Source: an uncultured Eubacteriales bacterium | GTDB taxonomy: Bacteria; Bacillota; Clostridia; Christensenellales; Aristaeellaceae | Assembly (NCBI GenBank): GCA_902790175.1 | Contig: CADAQZ010000012.1 | Coordinates: forward strand, 1 to 64,000 | Length of the DNA stretch: 64,000 nucleotides | Direction of reading: 5' to 3' | Part shown: positions 17,997-27,178 of the stretch, piece by piece | How the letters are laid out: the number at the start of each line of letters is the position of its first letter | How positions within the stretch are numbered: the first letter of the stretch is position 1 | The notes under the pieces: generated by a model | Seen by the model: only the letters and a program-made list of their open reading frames with translations | Databases searched by the model: none | Told to the model about the DNA's origin: nothing | Program-made: the position numbers and the translations under genes

Positions 17997-18085
17997 AACG
18001 CGATGAAGGAGACCACCCGACGCCGATCGAGGTGATACCGCGGGTTTTCATCCGTCCTCTGCTTTGCCGCAGGGGACGGTTTTTT
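17997..18085 (+). promoter_or_regulatory. Internally deleted T-box leader with terminator
   Basis: The leader starts with GCGATGAAGGAGACC, like the foot of T-box Stem I, but goes almost directly to the T-box sequence GGTGATACCGCGGG at 18031-18044. The specifier stem and Stem II/III are absent. An intact terminator follows: 11-bp stem CCGTCCTCTGC/GCAGGGGACGG (18052-18062 with 18069-18079) and six T. The tRNA-acceptor bulge reads TGAT instead of TGGN, so pairing to the CCA end would be disturbed. It is probably a decayed riboswitch that leaves a constitutive terminator ahead of the acyl-CoA synthetase. Confidence 0.65.
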
Positions 18086-18121
18086 ACACTCAATCTTACA
18101 CGACTTGGAGGCCGATTTACC

Positions 18122-19756
18122 ATGCCAATTACCGAGATCCTGGAGAAGAACGCCGAGCTGTACGGAAGCGAGATCGCGCTGGTGGAATTGAACCCCGAGG
18201 TGCGCGAGGATCGCCGCGTGACCTGGAAGGAATATGAGCTGATCGAGCGCGGCACCGCCGACGAGTTCCGCCGCGAGATCAGCTGGAGCGTGTTCAACGA
18301 GAAGGCGAACCGCTGCGCGAACCTGCTGCTCAGCCGCGGCATCAAGAAGGGCGACAAGGTGGCCATCCTGCTGATGAACTGCCTGGAGTGGCTGCCGGTG
18401 TACTTCGGCATCCTCAAGACCGGCGCGCTGGCCGTGCCGATGAACTACCGCTACTCCGCCGACGAGATTCGCTACTGCGCGGACCTGGCCGACGTGGACG
18501 CGCTGTTCTTCGGGCCGGAGTTCATTGGCCGCGTGGAGGAGATCATCGACCGCATCCCGCGGGTGAAGCTGCTGTTCTACGTGGGCGACAACTGCCCGAC
18601 CTTCGCCGAGAACTACCTGCACCTGGCGGCGAACCAGCCCAGCGCGTCCCCGAACGTGAAGCTGACCGACGCCGACGACGCGGCCATCTACTTCTCCTCG
18701 GGCACGACGGGCTTCCCCAAGGCCATCCTGCACAACCACGAGAGCCTGATGCACGCGGCCCGCACCGAGCAGGCGCACCACGGCCAGACCCACGACGATG
18801 TGTTCCTGTGCATCCCGCCGTTGTACCACACGGGCGCGAAGATGCACTGGTTCGGCTCGTTCCTGGTGGGCGGCCGGGGCGTGCTTTTAAAGGGCGTGAA
18901 GCCCCTGACCATCATCAAGACCGCCGCCGAGGAGCACTGCTCCATCGTGTGGCTGCTGGTGCCGTGGGCGCAGGACATCCTCGACGCCATCGACCGCGGC
19001 GAGATCAACCTGGACGACTACGACCTGTCCGCCTGGCGGCTGATGCACATCGGCGCGCAGCCGGTGCCGCGCAGCCTGATCAAGCGCTGGAAGGAGAGGT
19101 TCCCGAACCACCAGTACGACACGAACTACGGCCTGTCCGAGTCCATCGGCCCCGGCTGCGTGCACCTGGGCGTGGAGAACATCGAGAAGGTCGGCGCCAT
19201 CGGCATTCCCGGCTACGGCTGGCAGGCGCGGATCATCGACGAGCAGGGTAATGATGTCAAACAGGGCGAGGTCGGCGAGCTGGCCGTGAAGGGCCCCGGC
19301 GTCATGACCTGCTACTACAAGGACGAGAAGGCCACCGCCGAGGTGCTGCGTGACGGCTGGCTCTGGACCGGCGACATGGCCATGCAGGACGAGGACGGCT
19401 TCATCTACCTGGTGGACCGCAAGAAGGACGTCATCATCACCGGCGGCGAGAACCTCTATCCGGTGCAGATCGAGGACTTCCTGCGCGCGCATCCCGCCAT
19501 CAAGGACGTGGCCGTGATCGGCATCCCGCACCCGCGCCTGGGCGAGATCGCCGCGGCGATTATCGAGCTCAAGAGCGGCGCGACGGCCACCGAGGCGGAC
19601 ATCGAGGAGTTCTGCAAGGGCATGCCGCGCTACAAGCGCCCCCGCAGGATCATCTTCGCCACCGTGCCGCGCAATCCCACCGGCAAGATCGAAAAACCGA
19701 AGCTGCGCGAGATCTACGGCGCCAAGCAGCTCGTCGCCGAGCAGGTGGAGAGCTGA
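18122..19756 (+). CDS. Acyl-CoA synthetase (class I adenylate-forming enzyme)
   Basis: A 544-residue cytoplasmic enzyme that activates a carboxylic acid with ATP and transfers it to CoA. Motifs: P-loop YFSSGTTGFPK (about 190-200), TNYGLSES, LWTGDMA, the hinge/core KKDVIITGGENLYP, and the C-terminal catalytic lysine in PTGKIEKPKLR. It most resembles fatty-acid or aromatic-acid CoA ligases; the substrate is not readable. The start at 18122 follows TTGGAGG. It lies behind a damaged T-box and ahead of paaK and an ACT protein, suggesting a role in acids derived from amino acids. The stop lies next to a GAGTGGAGA-type repeat. Confidence 0.88.
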   Translation: MPITEILEKNAELYGSEIALVELNPEVREDRRVTWKEYELIERGTADEFRREISWSVFNEKANRCANLLLSRGIKKGDKVAILLMNCLEWLPVYFGILKTGALAVPMNYRYSADEIRYCADLADVDALFFGPEFIGRVEEIIDRIPRVKLLFYVGDNCPTFAENYLHLAANQPSASPNVKLTDADDAAIYFSSGTTGFPKAILHNHESLMHAARTEQAHHGQTHDDVFLCIPPLYHTGAKMHWFGSFLVGGRGVLLKGVKPLTIIKTAAEEHCSIVWLLVPWAQDILDAIDRGEINLDDYDLSAWRLMHIGAQPVPRSLIKRWKERFPNHQYDTNYGLSESIGPGCVHLGVENIEKVGAIGIPGYGWQARIIDEQGNDVKQGEVGELAVKGPGVMTCYYKDEKATAEVLRDGWLWTGDMAMQDEDGFIYLVDRKKDVIITGGENLYPVQIEDFLRAHPAIKDVAVIGIPHPRLGEIAAAIIELKSGATATEADIEEFCKGMPRYKRPRRIIFATVPRNPTGKIEKPKLREIYGAKQLVAEQVES

Positions 19757-19770
19757 GAGGCGATAGTTTA

Positions 19771-19912
19771 GAGTGGAGAGTTGAGAGTGGAGAGTGGAGA
19801 GTGAGGAAGCTGTAGGGGCGGCGATGCGCCGCCCGCCCGCGCCCGCCCCCGCGCCTACCTTGCCTCCCCTGTGTAAGGGGAGGTGGCCCGTAGGGCCGGA
19901 GGGGTTGTCGTC
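19771..19912 (+). repeat. Composite of three intergenic repeat families
   Basis: From left: tandem GAGTGGAGA-like units (19771-19805), TGTAGGGGCGGCGATGCGCC (from 19811, a word also present at about 30911 and 51073), and a two-hairpin element CCTCCCC/GGGGAGG then GGCCCG/GGGCC with GGAGGGGTTGTCGTC (19861-19912). Nothing coding is apparent in the gap 19757-19962. Confidence 0.75.
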
Positions 19913-19962
19913 CCCCGCCCGCGCATCATCCCCAGTTACGATCGGAAGGATAGGTTGAGAAC

Positions 19963-21285
19963 ATGAGCCAAACTGAACGGAGAATCTACAACCCCGCCGT
20001 CGAGTGCATCAGCCGGGACGAGCTGCACAAGCTGCAGGGCGAGCGGCTGGTGAAGACCGTGAAGCGGGAGTACGAGAACGTGCCGGTCTACCGCGCGCGC
20101 ATGGACGCCGCGGGCGTCAAGCCCGAGGACATCCGCGGGCTGGAGGATCTGAAGTACCTGCCCTTCATGGAGAAGACGGACCTGCGGGACTACTATCCCT
20201 TCCAGCTGTTCGCCTCCCCGAAGAAGGACATCATCCGCATCCAGGGCTCCTCCGGCACCACCGGCAAGCCCATCGTTTCGGGCTACACCCGCAATGACAT
20301 CGAGGTCTGGAGCGAGATGATGGCCCGCACGCTGACCGCCGCGGGCTGTACCGACGAGGACATCGTGCAGGTCACCTACGGCCTGGGCCTGTTCACCGGC
20401 GGCTTCGGCGCGTATCAGGGCGCGGACAAGCTGGGCGCGATGGTCATCCCGATGTCCAGCGGCAACACCCAGCGCCAGATCACGATGATGAAGGACCTGG
20501 GAACCACGATCCTCTGCTGCACGCCCTCCTACGCCACCTACCTGGGCGAGACCATCCGCGAGATGGGCATTGACCCGGCCAAGGACCTGAAGCTGAAGGC
20601 GGGCTGCTTCGGCGCAGAGCCCTGGACCGAGGAGATGCGCGTGCGCATCGAGCAGCTTCTGAACATCGATGCCTGCGACATCTACGGCCTGACGGAGATC
20701 GCCGGCCCCGGCGTGGCGTTCGAGTGCCTGGAGAAGCACGGCATGCACATCAACGAGGACCACGTGATCGCCGAGATCATCAACCCGACCACCGGCGAGC
20801 AGCTGCCCTACGGCATGCCCGGCGAGCTGGTGTTCACCACGATCACCAAGACCGGCATGCCCATGCTGCGCTACCGCACGCACGACATCTGCACGCTGAC
20901 GGACGACAAGTGCCGCTGCGGGCGCACGCTGGCCCGCATGGGCCGCATCACTGGCCGCACCGACGACATGCTGGTCATCCGCGGCGTCAACGTGTTCCCC
21001 AGCCAGATCGAATCGGTGCTGGTGGGCGCGGACGGCGTCGCCCCGCACTACATGCTCGTCGTGGACCGCGTGAATTCCTCCGACACGCTGGAGGTGCAGG
21101 TGGAGCTGACCGAGGACATGTTCGGCGACACCGTGTCCCACATCGAGAACGTGCGCAAGTACATCACCGGCCAGATCAAGTCCGTGGTGGGCATCGCCTC
21201 CAAGGTGACGCTGGTCGCGCCCAAGTCCATCCCGCGCAGCGAGGGCAAGGCCAAGCGCGTGATCGACAAACGCAATCTTCATTAA
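19963..21285 (+). CDS. paaK: Phenylacetate-CoA ligase family protein
   Basis: A 440-residue adenylate-forming ligase of the compact PaaK type, which converts phenylacetate or related aryl acids to their CoA thioesters. Motifs: IQGSSGTTGKP near 95-105, DIYGLTEIAGPG, the zinc-like cysteine cluster CTLTDDKCRCG, and RTDDMLVIRGVNVFP. In anaerobes such proteins often act with indolepyruvate or phenylpyruvate oxidoreductases to make ATP from aromatic amino acids. The next gene, 13 bases on, is an ACT protein, the usual partner. Exact substrate unproven. Confidence 0.92.
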   Translation: MSQTERRIYNPAVECISRDELHKLQGERLVKTVKREYENVPVYRARMDAAGVKPEDIRGLEDLKYLPFMEKTDLRDYYPFQLFASPKKDIIRIQGSSGTTGKPIVSGYTRNDIEVWSEMMARTLTAAGCTDEDIVQVTYGLGLFTGGFGAYQGADKLGAMVIPMSSGNTQRQITMMKDLGTTILCCTPSYATYLGETIREMGIDPAKDLKLKAGCFGAEPWTEEMRVRIEQLLNIDACDIYGLTEIAGPGVAFECLEKHGMHINEDHVIAEIINPTTGEQLPYGMPGELVFTTITKTGMPMLRYRTHDICTLTDDKCRCGRTLARMGRITGRTDDMLVIRGVNVFPSQIESVLVGADGVAPHYMLVVDRVNSSDTLEVQVELTEDMFGDTVSHIENVRKYITGQIKSVVGIASKVTLVAPKSIPRSEGKAKRVIDKRNLH

Positions 21286-21298
21286 GGAGGGGCTGGCC

Positions 21299-21739
21299 GT
21301 GTTTATCAAGCAGATTTCCGTATTCCTCGAGAACCACCCCGGCGCGCTGCGGGAGATGACCGAGCTGCTGGGCAAGGGCGGCGTGGACATGCTGGCGCTG
21401 TCCGTGGCCGACACGCAGAACTTCGGCATCATTCGCATCATCGTGTCCAGCGACCAGATCGACCCCGCCGTGGAGGCGCTGCGCGCGAACGGCTACATCG
21501 CCAAGGTGAACCACGTGATTTGCGCCGAGGTGCCGGATCGGCCGCTGGGCCTGTGCGAGCTCTTGGCCCTGGTCGAGAAGGCGGGCCTGTCCGTGGAGTA
21601 CATGTACTCGTTCCTGCGCGCGTCCCGCCCCGGCGAGGCCGCGCTGATCCTGCGCTTCTCCAACGGCGAAAAGGCCGCCAAGCTGTTCCAGATGAACAGC
21701 ATCAAGACCCTCAGCCAGGAGGATGTGGACGGAATGTGA
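21299..21739 (+). CDS. Tandem ACT-domain protein
   Basis: A 146-residue protein with two ACT domains (about 1-66 and 70-140), the small-molecule-sensing fold that usually binds amino acids. The first domain shows FLENHPGALREMTELLGKGGVDM and the second GLCELLALVEKAGLSVEYMYSF. It starts with GTG after AAGGAGGGG. Proteins of this kind accompany paaK in many anaerobes and probably regulate the ligase or pathway allosterically. Its last 29 bases overlap convergently with the spoIVFB-like gene. Confidence 0.88.
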   Translation: MFIKQISVFLENHPGALREMTELLGKGGVDMLALSVADTQNFGIIRIIVSSDQIDPAVEALRANGYIAKVNHVICAEVPDRPLGLCELLALVEKAGLSVEYMYSFLRASRPGEAALILRFSNGEKAAKLFQMNSIKTLSQEDVDGM

Positions 21740-22595
21740 TCGCATCTTCGATCGTCAGATCCGCGTTGCGTTCCAATACTGCCCTCAGCAGCCGCCGGTC
21801 GTCCGTGAAGGACACCAGGCGGCTGCCGCTGTATACGGCGTAGAGCGTGAGGGCGTCGGCGCGGGCGGCGCGCAAGGCCGCGCGGGCGGGACAGTCGCCG
21901 CCGACGGCCCACACCCGGGCGGGGACGGGCGCAGTCAGGGGCTTGAGTTCAGACAGCAGCGCCTTCAGCCGCGCGCCGGAGAGCGCCCGGCGCTCGTCGC
22001 CCGCCGAGGCCAGCAGGAACACCGCGGCGAACACGGGGGAGAGGTTGAGTCGCCGCCCGGACAGCGCCGGGATGGCGGCCAGCGCGACGAGCAGCAGCGC
22101 CGTGAGCCGCCCCAGCCAGATGCCGACCTCCGCCGCGCGGGCGCGTCCGAGCCTTCCCTCCAGCAGCGCGTAGAGCATCCGCCCGCCGTCCAGCGGCAGC
22201 GCCGGGAGCAGGTTGAACAGCCCAAGCATCAAATTGGTGCGCACCAGCGCCAGCGCGAGGGCGGGGGAGATGAGCCGCCAGTGGGCCAACGCCGCCGAGG
22301 TCGTGAGCGCGATCAGGCTGCCGACGGGGCCCGCCGCCGCGACGGCCAGCAGCTTTGCCGGGGCCAGCGCGTAGGGGTTTTCCAGCGCGATGGCCCCGCC
22401 GAAGGGCATCAGCTTCAGCTGAGAAACGCCCACGCCCAGCGCCTTCGCCGCCAGCAGGTGGGCCGCCTCGTGAGCTGCTAGGCCGACCAACAGCGCCGCC
22501 ACCTCCTCGCGCGCGCCCAAAAACAGCGCCGCCGCGGGCATCATCAGCGCCAGCGGGTGCGCCTTCACGCGCGTGCGGCCGACCGCGAGCGCCAC
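21711..22595 (-). CDS. spoIVFB: SpoIVFB-like M50 intramembrane metalloprotease
   Basis: A 294-residue polytopic site-2-type protease. Zinc ligands are seen in HEAAH (about residue 41-45) inside a membrane helix and in the second motif LPALPLDGGRM. In Bacillus the homologue cleaves pro-sigma-K during sporulation. It starts with GTG overlapping the TAG stop of the spoIVFA-like gene by one base, so it is strictly coupled to it. The pairing with a degenerate M23 membrane protein, and the place after maf-mreBCD, match the spoIVF operon. Residues past 200 are a poorly conserved cytoplasmic tail. Confidence 0.87.
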   Translation of the reverse strand: MALAVGRTRVKAHPLALMMPAAALFLGAREEVAALLVGLAAHEAAHLLAAKALGVGVSQLKLMPFGGAIALENPYALAPAKLLAVAAAGPVGSLIALTTSAALAHWRLISPALALALVRTNLMLGLFNLLPALPLDGGRMLYALLEGRLGRARAAEVGIWLGRLTALLLVALAAIPALSGRRLNLSPVFAAVFLLASAGDERRALSGARLKALLSELKPLTAPVPARVWAVGGDCPARAALRAARADALTLYAVYSGSRLVSFTDDRRLLRAVLERNADLTIEDAITFRPHPPG

Positions 22596-23338
22596 TACAG
22601 CGCCAGCCTTTCCGACGGGTCGATCGACTCGCCGCCGCTGCGCAGCTCAAAGTAGAGCCCCCCGCCGCTCGTGCCGAGCGCGTCGCCGCGGTTCACCGCG
22701 TCGCCCTGCGCGACATTCACCTCGGAGAGGTTCGCGTACACGCTCTCCAGGCCCTCGCCGTGGTCCACCAGCACGCCGAACAGCCCGCCGGAGAGGGGGC
22801 TGACGGCCGTGACCGTGCCCGCGCCGACGCTGCGCACCGCGGCATTCGCGCCGTCGAACAGCGTCCAGGGCTGCAGCGCGCTCCAGGCGTGCGCGATCGT
22901 GGCGTCCGTGGGCCGCGACATCTGACCGCCGCCGGACACGTTCAGGAAAACCAGCGCCGACTCCGGCATCAGGTTGCGCACGAAGGTCAGTTCGCCCAGC
23001 GAGTCGTCCAGGTCGATGCGCATGGTCAGCGCCCGCTGGATGCCCTCGCGGGCCTTCTGCGCCCAGGGCTGGCGCACGTTTCCCAGCGCCAGCACCCCCA
23101 GCAGCACCGCGCACGCGATGGCGCTGTTGCGCAGCAGCCGGTCGGAGAACGTGGCGCGCGGGCGTGGCGCGCGGGGCTGGCCGCGCTTTTTGCCGGGATG
23201 GCCCGGCTTTGCCGGGTCGGAGGGAGTATTCCCGCGCCTCGGGCTTTCCGTCTTTTTCCGCTTTCGGATCTCTGCCGGTCTCGCCCTTCCCTCCGGCGGC
23301 ATCTGCGTGTGAATGGTCAGCGTGCTGTTTTCAGACAT
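22595..23338 (-). CDS. spoIVFA: SpoIVFA-like membrane protein with degenerate M23 domain
   Basis: A 247-residue protein with a long basic, Pro-rich cytoplasmic N-terminus (1-70), one transmembrane helix (about 72-90) and a LytM/M23-like C-terminal domain (about 160-247). The catalytic HxH of active M23 peptidases is missing: where it should be, the sequence reads GLYFELRSGG. This suits SpoIVFA, which holds and inhibits SpoIVFB rather than cutting peptidoglycan. It directly precedes spoIVFB. An active endopeptidase role is unlikely. Confidence 0.85.
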   Translation of the reverse strand: MSENSTLTIHTQMPPEGRARPAEIRKRKKTESPRRGNTPSDPAKPGHPGKKRGQPRAPRPRATFSDRLLRNSAIACAVLLGVLALGNVRQPWAQKAREGIQRALTMRIDLDDSLGELTFVRNLMPESALVFLNVSGGGQMSRPTDATIAHAWSALQPWTLFDGANAAVRSVGAGTVTAVSPLSGGLFGVLVDHGEGLESVYANLSEVNVAQGDAVNRGDALGTSGGGLYFELRSGGESIDPSERLAL

Positions 23339-23377
23339 AAAAATCCCTCCCGTCGTTCAAGCGTATGCGGGAGGGGG

Positions 23378-23452
23378 AAAGATTAGAGTTGAGAGTGAAG
23401 AGTGGAGAGTGAAGCTGCCGTGCGGCTGCTTTCTTATCTCTAAACTCTCTTG
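23378..23452 (+). repeat. GAGTGGAGA-type inverted repeat at the end of rodA
   Basis: Left arm TTAGAGTTGAGAGTGAAGAG and right arm CTCTAAACTCTCTTGAG enclose a short core with a CGTGCGGCTGC stretch. The right arm overlaps the rodA stop codon, so the last residues of RodA (KRV) are encoded by repeat sequence. Confidence 0.65.
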
Positions 23453-24687
23453 AGTTCCACGACCTTCTCCGTGCCGGTCTTTTGGCGCTGTTCGTGCTGG
23501 CGCGAGCGCATCACCACGTTCATCACCAGGCCGATGCCCATCATGTTGGTGAGCATGTTGCTGCCGCCGTAGCTGACGAACGGCAGCGGGATGCCTGTGA
23601 CCGGCAGAAGCCCGATCACCATGCCGATGTTTTCGACCACGTGGAACAGCAGCATGGCCATCACGCCCACGATGACGTAGGAGCCGTAGGCATCCTTCGT
23701 GCGCATCGCCAGCACGATCAGCCGCGCGATCAGCAGGATGTAGGCCAATATCAGCGACGCGCCGCCCACCAGGCCGAACGACTCGCACACGATGGCGAAT
23801 ATGAAGTCGGTATGGTCGTCGGAGATGTAGCCCAGCGAGGCGAAGCTGCCGGGCGAGACGATGCCCTTGCCCAGTATGCCGCCTGAGCCGATGGCGATCT
23901 GGCCGTTGATGATCTGCCGGGCCTCGTCGGGGTAGGCCTCCGGGTCCAGCCACATCAGTATGCGCGTGAAGCGGAAGTTGTCCGAGCCGGAGTTGTTCAT
24001 GAAGTACCACAGCGGGATCATCAGCAGCACCATCACGCCGATCACGCCCCAGATCAGCTTGCTGCTGGTGCCGGACACGAACACCATCACGCTGAACACC
24101 GCCAGGTACACCAGCGCCGTGCCCACGTCCGGCTGGGCCACGATCAGCACCATCGGGATGCCCACGTAGATGGCCAGCGGGATCACGTCGTGGATCGACA
24201 TGATGGGCTTCACGCGCACGCAGAACGCCTTTGCCAGCGCGATGATGATGGCGATCTTGCACATCTCCGACGGCTGGAAGCCGCGGTCGCTGCCCCAGTT
24301 GAAGAAGGCGGTCATGCCGCCGCGGCCCGCCTGTGCCAGCAGCAGCGTCAGCGACAGCAGTATGATCTGCGCGGCGTAGATGGTGTTGGCGTAGTGCTCG
24401 TAGAGCTGGTAGGGGAAGAATATGACGGCGGCCATGGCCACCAGGCCCGCGCCGATCCAGATCAGCTGCAGGCGGGAGTAGGTGATGGGCTGGGTAGCCA
24501 GCATGTCGATGACGTTCGCCGGCGTTTCCGTCACCTGCGTGGACGTGGCCGAGAAGATGCACACGACGCCGAACAGCGAAATGACGAGCACGATGATCAA
24601 CAGGGGCCAGTCAAAATACTTCATCAGGCTCCTGTCGAAGCGGTTGTCCTTGATGTACTTGAAAAACGCTCTGATTCTGGATAACAT
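23440..24687 (-). CDS. rodA: Rod-shape peptidoglycan polymerase RodA (SEDS family)
   Basis: A 415-residue protein with about ten transmembrane helices. SEDS-family landmarks include the TSTQVTETP stretch after the first helix, the NWGSDRGFQPSE loop, the QPDVGTALVY loop with its Asp, and the late segment GLLPVTGIPLPFVSYGGSN. It polymerises glycan strands from lipid II for lateral wall growth together with class B PBP2, whose gene lies 10 bases upstream. FtsW or SpoVE are relatives; pairing with mreBCD and mrdA favours RodA. Confidence 0.93.
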   Translation of the reverse strand: MLSRIRAFFKYIKDNRFDRSLMKYFDWPLLIIVLVISLFGVVCIFSATSTQVTETPANVIDMLATQPITYSRLQLIWIGAGLVAMAAVIFFPYQLYEHYANTIYAAQIILLSLTLLLAQAGRGGMTAFFNWGSDRGFQPSEMCKIAIIIALAKAFCVRVKPIMSIHDVIPLAIYVGIPMVLIVAQPDVGTALVYLAVFSVMVFVSGTSSKLIWGVIGVMVLLMIPLWYFMNNSGSDNFRFTRILMWLDPEAYPDEARQIINGQIAIGSGGILGKGIVSPGSFASLGYISDDHTDFIFAIVCESFGLVGGASLILAYILLIARLIVLAMRTKDAYGSYVIVGVMAMLLFHVVENIGMVIGLLPVTGIPLPFVSYGGSNMLTNMMGIGLVMNVVMRSRQHEQRQKTGTEKVVELKRV

Positions 24688-24697
24688 GGTGTTTCCC

Positions 24698-27178
24698 TTA
24701 TTCTGCCATACTGAACTCCGTCGGCACGGTGAATTCCTCGCTGTGCTGGAGGGAGTCCAGGTAGTACTCGATCACGGGCTTAATGGCGTAGGCGGAGTAC
24801 GCGCCGGCATAGCCGTTCTGCACGTAGCAGACCACGACGACCTTCGGGCTGTCCGCCGGGGCGTAGGCGACCATCCAGCTGTTGTTCTCCACGTCCAGCT
24901 CCGTGCGCTGGGAGGTTCCGGTCTTGGCGGCGATCTTGTACTTGCTGTCCTTGAAGAACTTGGCCGCGGTACCGCCGGCCACCTCGTCGGTAACGTCCTC
25001 CATGCCCGCGCGGATGGTGGCGAAGTAGAGGGGGTCGCTGTCGATCTGGTTGGCGACGATCGGCTGCTTCTCCAGCACCACGGCCCCGTCCGGCGCGATG
25101 ATCTTGTCCACGATCTGCGCGTCGTACACGGTGCCGCCGTTGACGATGGCGCTGACGTAGCGCGCGACGGCCACGGGCGTCACCTGCGTGATGGACTGGC
25201 CGATGGCGCACATGATGGTCTCGTTCGGCGTCCAGTAGATGTCGGCCAGGTAGGTGACGAACGTGTTGACCATGTAGTGGCTGGAGATGTAGTCGCGCGG
25301 CAGGCCGATGTCGTACTGCAAGATCTCGCGGATGGGCTGATACCACTGCTCCTTGCTGTTGTAGCTGACGGCGATCTTCATCAGGTCGTTCAGGGCCTTT
25401 TCCAGCACCTCCGAGGACACGTTCATCTTGCGCTCGGCGATGATCTCCTCCAGCGTGGTCTTCATGGCCGTGTAGGTCAGAAGCGGCTTGGCGGTGTTCT
25501 GCCAGGTTGGGCTGTTTTCCGGGTCGTAGAGCATGTGCTGGTTGCCCACGAAGCTGGTGGCCTCGCCGGGCAGCTCGATGTTGGTCTTGCTGGTGAGGCC
25601 CAGCGCCGCGGCCCATTGGTACAGCCGGTCGATGCCCAGCCGGTAGCCCACGGTGTAGAAGTACATGTTGCAGCTGTTCTTCAGCGCCTTTTCGAGGTTC
25701 TGGTTCTGGTGCTCCTCCGGGTGGCTGGTCCAGCACTTGGCGGGCCGGTCGGCGTTGGTCTCGGTGAAGCCCTCGGGTCGGTCGTTGATGATCTCGTCCA
25801 CGGTGATGACGCCCTCGGTGAGTCCGCCCAGCGCCGTACACATCTTGAAGATGGAACCGGGCGAATCCTTGGTCCCGATGGCGCGGTTGAGCAGCGGGTT
25901 GTTGCCGGTCAGCACGGCGTCCCACAGCGTCGGGTCCACGCGGCCGTCGTTGAACATGCTCAGGTCGTAGCTGGGCACGCTCACCATGCCCAGCACCCGC
26001 CCGGTGTAGGGGTCCATGGCCACCATCGCGCCGGTCTCGGCCAGCTTGATCTCGCGGCCCTGCTCGGCGTATTCCTTCAGGATGTCCTCGTTCTCGCGCA
26101 GCCAGTGGCCCCAGCGCAGGGAATCTTCCTGGATGGCGTGGATGTCCTTGATGGCGCTCTCCAGCCGCGCGGCCATGTAGTTCTGCAAGTCCACGTCGAT
26201 GGTCAGCACCACGGAATTGCCGTCGGTGGGCGCGGTGTAGGAAAGCTCGCGCACGGCCTTGCCGCGGGTGTCCACCTCCACGGCGCGGGTGCCCTGGCGG
26301 TACTGGATGTAGGGCGACAGCTGGTCCTCCAGGCTGCGCTCCACGCCGTCGGAGCCGATGTAGGCGTCGTTCGGGTAGCCCTGGTTCTGGTAGCTCTCCA
26401 GCTGGGATGCGGAGATCTTGCTGGTGTAGCCCACGATGTGGCAGGCCGTCTCGCCCTGGGGATAGACGCGCGAGGAGCTCTCCTCCACGTCCACGCCCAG
26501 CAGGTCCAGCGCGCGGACCTCGATCTCGGACACGGTCTCGTAGCCCACGTCGTAGGCGATGGTCACGGGCGTGGGCTTAAAGGCGTTCATGCGGCTCTCC
26601 TGCCACAGCGAGAGCACCTTCACGATCATGCTCTCCTCGGCGTCGCGGCCCAGCACGTCCAGCACGCGATACTTCTGCACCAGCGTGCGGTACAGGTCCT
26701 CCTCGGGCACCTTGCTGACGTAGAAGTTGCTGCGCCACTGGCGCTCGCGGGTCTGCTCCACGGCGGCGCTGCCCGAGCCGCTGTCGAAGCGCCAGACGCC
26801 CTCCTCGTCCTTCTTCAGCCAAAAGTCGTTCACGGTGCTCTTGCCGTTGGACTCCACCAGCTTGATCACGTCCACCAGCGTCTGCGTGTAGGCGAGGCGG
26901 TCGGCGTCGCTGTTCTTCAGCGGGTCGCGGTAGAAGGTGACGTTGAAGCTGCGGCGGTCGTAGGCGAGGGGCACCATGTTGGTGTCGTAGATGGTGCCGC
27001 GCATGCCGTAGAGCGTGATGGTCTTGGCCGAGCGCGTCTCAGCACGCTCGGAGTAGGTCTCGCCGCGGGAGCGGATCATCCAGTTGAGCCGCACGAAGAA
27101 CGCGGCGAACACAAGCAGCAGTATGCCCGAGAGGATCAGCATGCGGCGCACAAACATGCGCTTGAGTTCCGGCTTCAA
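24698..27178 (-). CDS. mrdA: Penicillin-binding protein 2 (class B transpeptidase)
   Basis: An 826-residue protein, long for this family. An N-terminal membrane anchor (about 10-33), a dimerisation/pedestal domain and a C-terminal transpeptidase domain are present. Active-site motifs: SxxK as SPGSIFK (Ser near 440), SxN as NSCN, and KTGTSQ near 751. It crosslinks peptidoglycan for elongation with RodA. Its start overlaps the mreD stop by ATGA. The TMK-like variation (SIFK rather than STFK) is conservative. Confidence 0.93.
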   Translation of the reverse strand: MKPELKRMFVRRMLILSGILLLVFAAFFVRLNWMIRSRGETYSERAETRSAKTITLYGMRGTIYDTNMVPLAYDRRSFNVTFYRDPLKNSDADRLAYTQTLVDVIKLVESNGKSTVNDFWLKKDEEGVWRFDSGSGSAAVEQTRERQWRSNFYVSKVPEEDLYRTLVQKYRVLDVLGRDAEESMIVKVLSLWQESRMNAFKPTPVTIAYDVGYETVSEIEVRALDLLGVDVEESSSRVYPQGETACHIVGYTSKISASQLESYQNQGYPNDAYIGSDGVERSLEDQLSPYIQYRQGTRAVEVDTRGKAVRELSYTAPTDGNSVVLTIDVDLQNYMAARLESAIKDIHAIQEDSLRWGHWLRENEDILKEYAEQGREIKLAETGAMVAMDPYTGRVLGMVSVPSYDLSMFNDGRVDPTLWDAVLTGNNPLLNRAIGTKDSPGSIFKMCTALGGLTEGVITVDEIINDRPEGFTETNADRPAKCWTSHPEEHQNQNLEKALKNSCNMYFYTVGYRLGIDRLYQWAAALGLTSKTNIELPGEATSFVGNQHMLYDPENSPTWQNTAKPLLTYTAMKTTLEEIIAERKMNVSSEVLEKALNDLMKIAVSYNSKEQWYQPIREILQYDIGLPRDYISSHYMVNTFVTYLADIYWTPNETIMCAIGQSITQVTPVAVARYVSAIVNGGTVYDAQIVDKIIAPDGAVVLEKQPIVANQIDSDPLYFATIRAGMEDVTDEVAGGTAAKFFKDSKYKIAAKTGTSQRTELDVENNSWMVAYAPADSPKVVVVCYVQNGYAGAYSAYAIKPVIEYYLDSLQHSEEFTVPTEFSMAE

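Noticed and set aside
17997-18085. Other riboswitch classes for the leader before the acyl-CoA synthetase
   Set aside because: No match by eye to ZTP, THF, SAM, guanidine or fluoride motifs; the ACCGCGGG word, Stem I foot and terminator fit a T-box remnant best.
19771-19805. Tandem GAGTGGAGA repeats as a CRISPR array
   Set aside because: Units are 7-10 bases with no unique spacers and no cas genes.
22595-23338. Active M23 endopeptidase
   Set aside because: The HxH metal motif is missing, so the SpoIVFA-like non-catalytic role is preferred.
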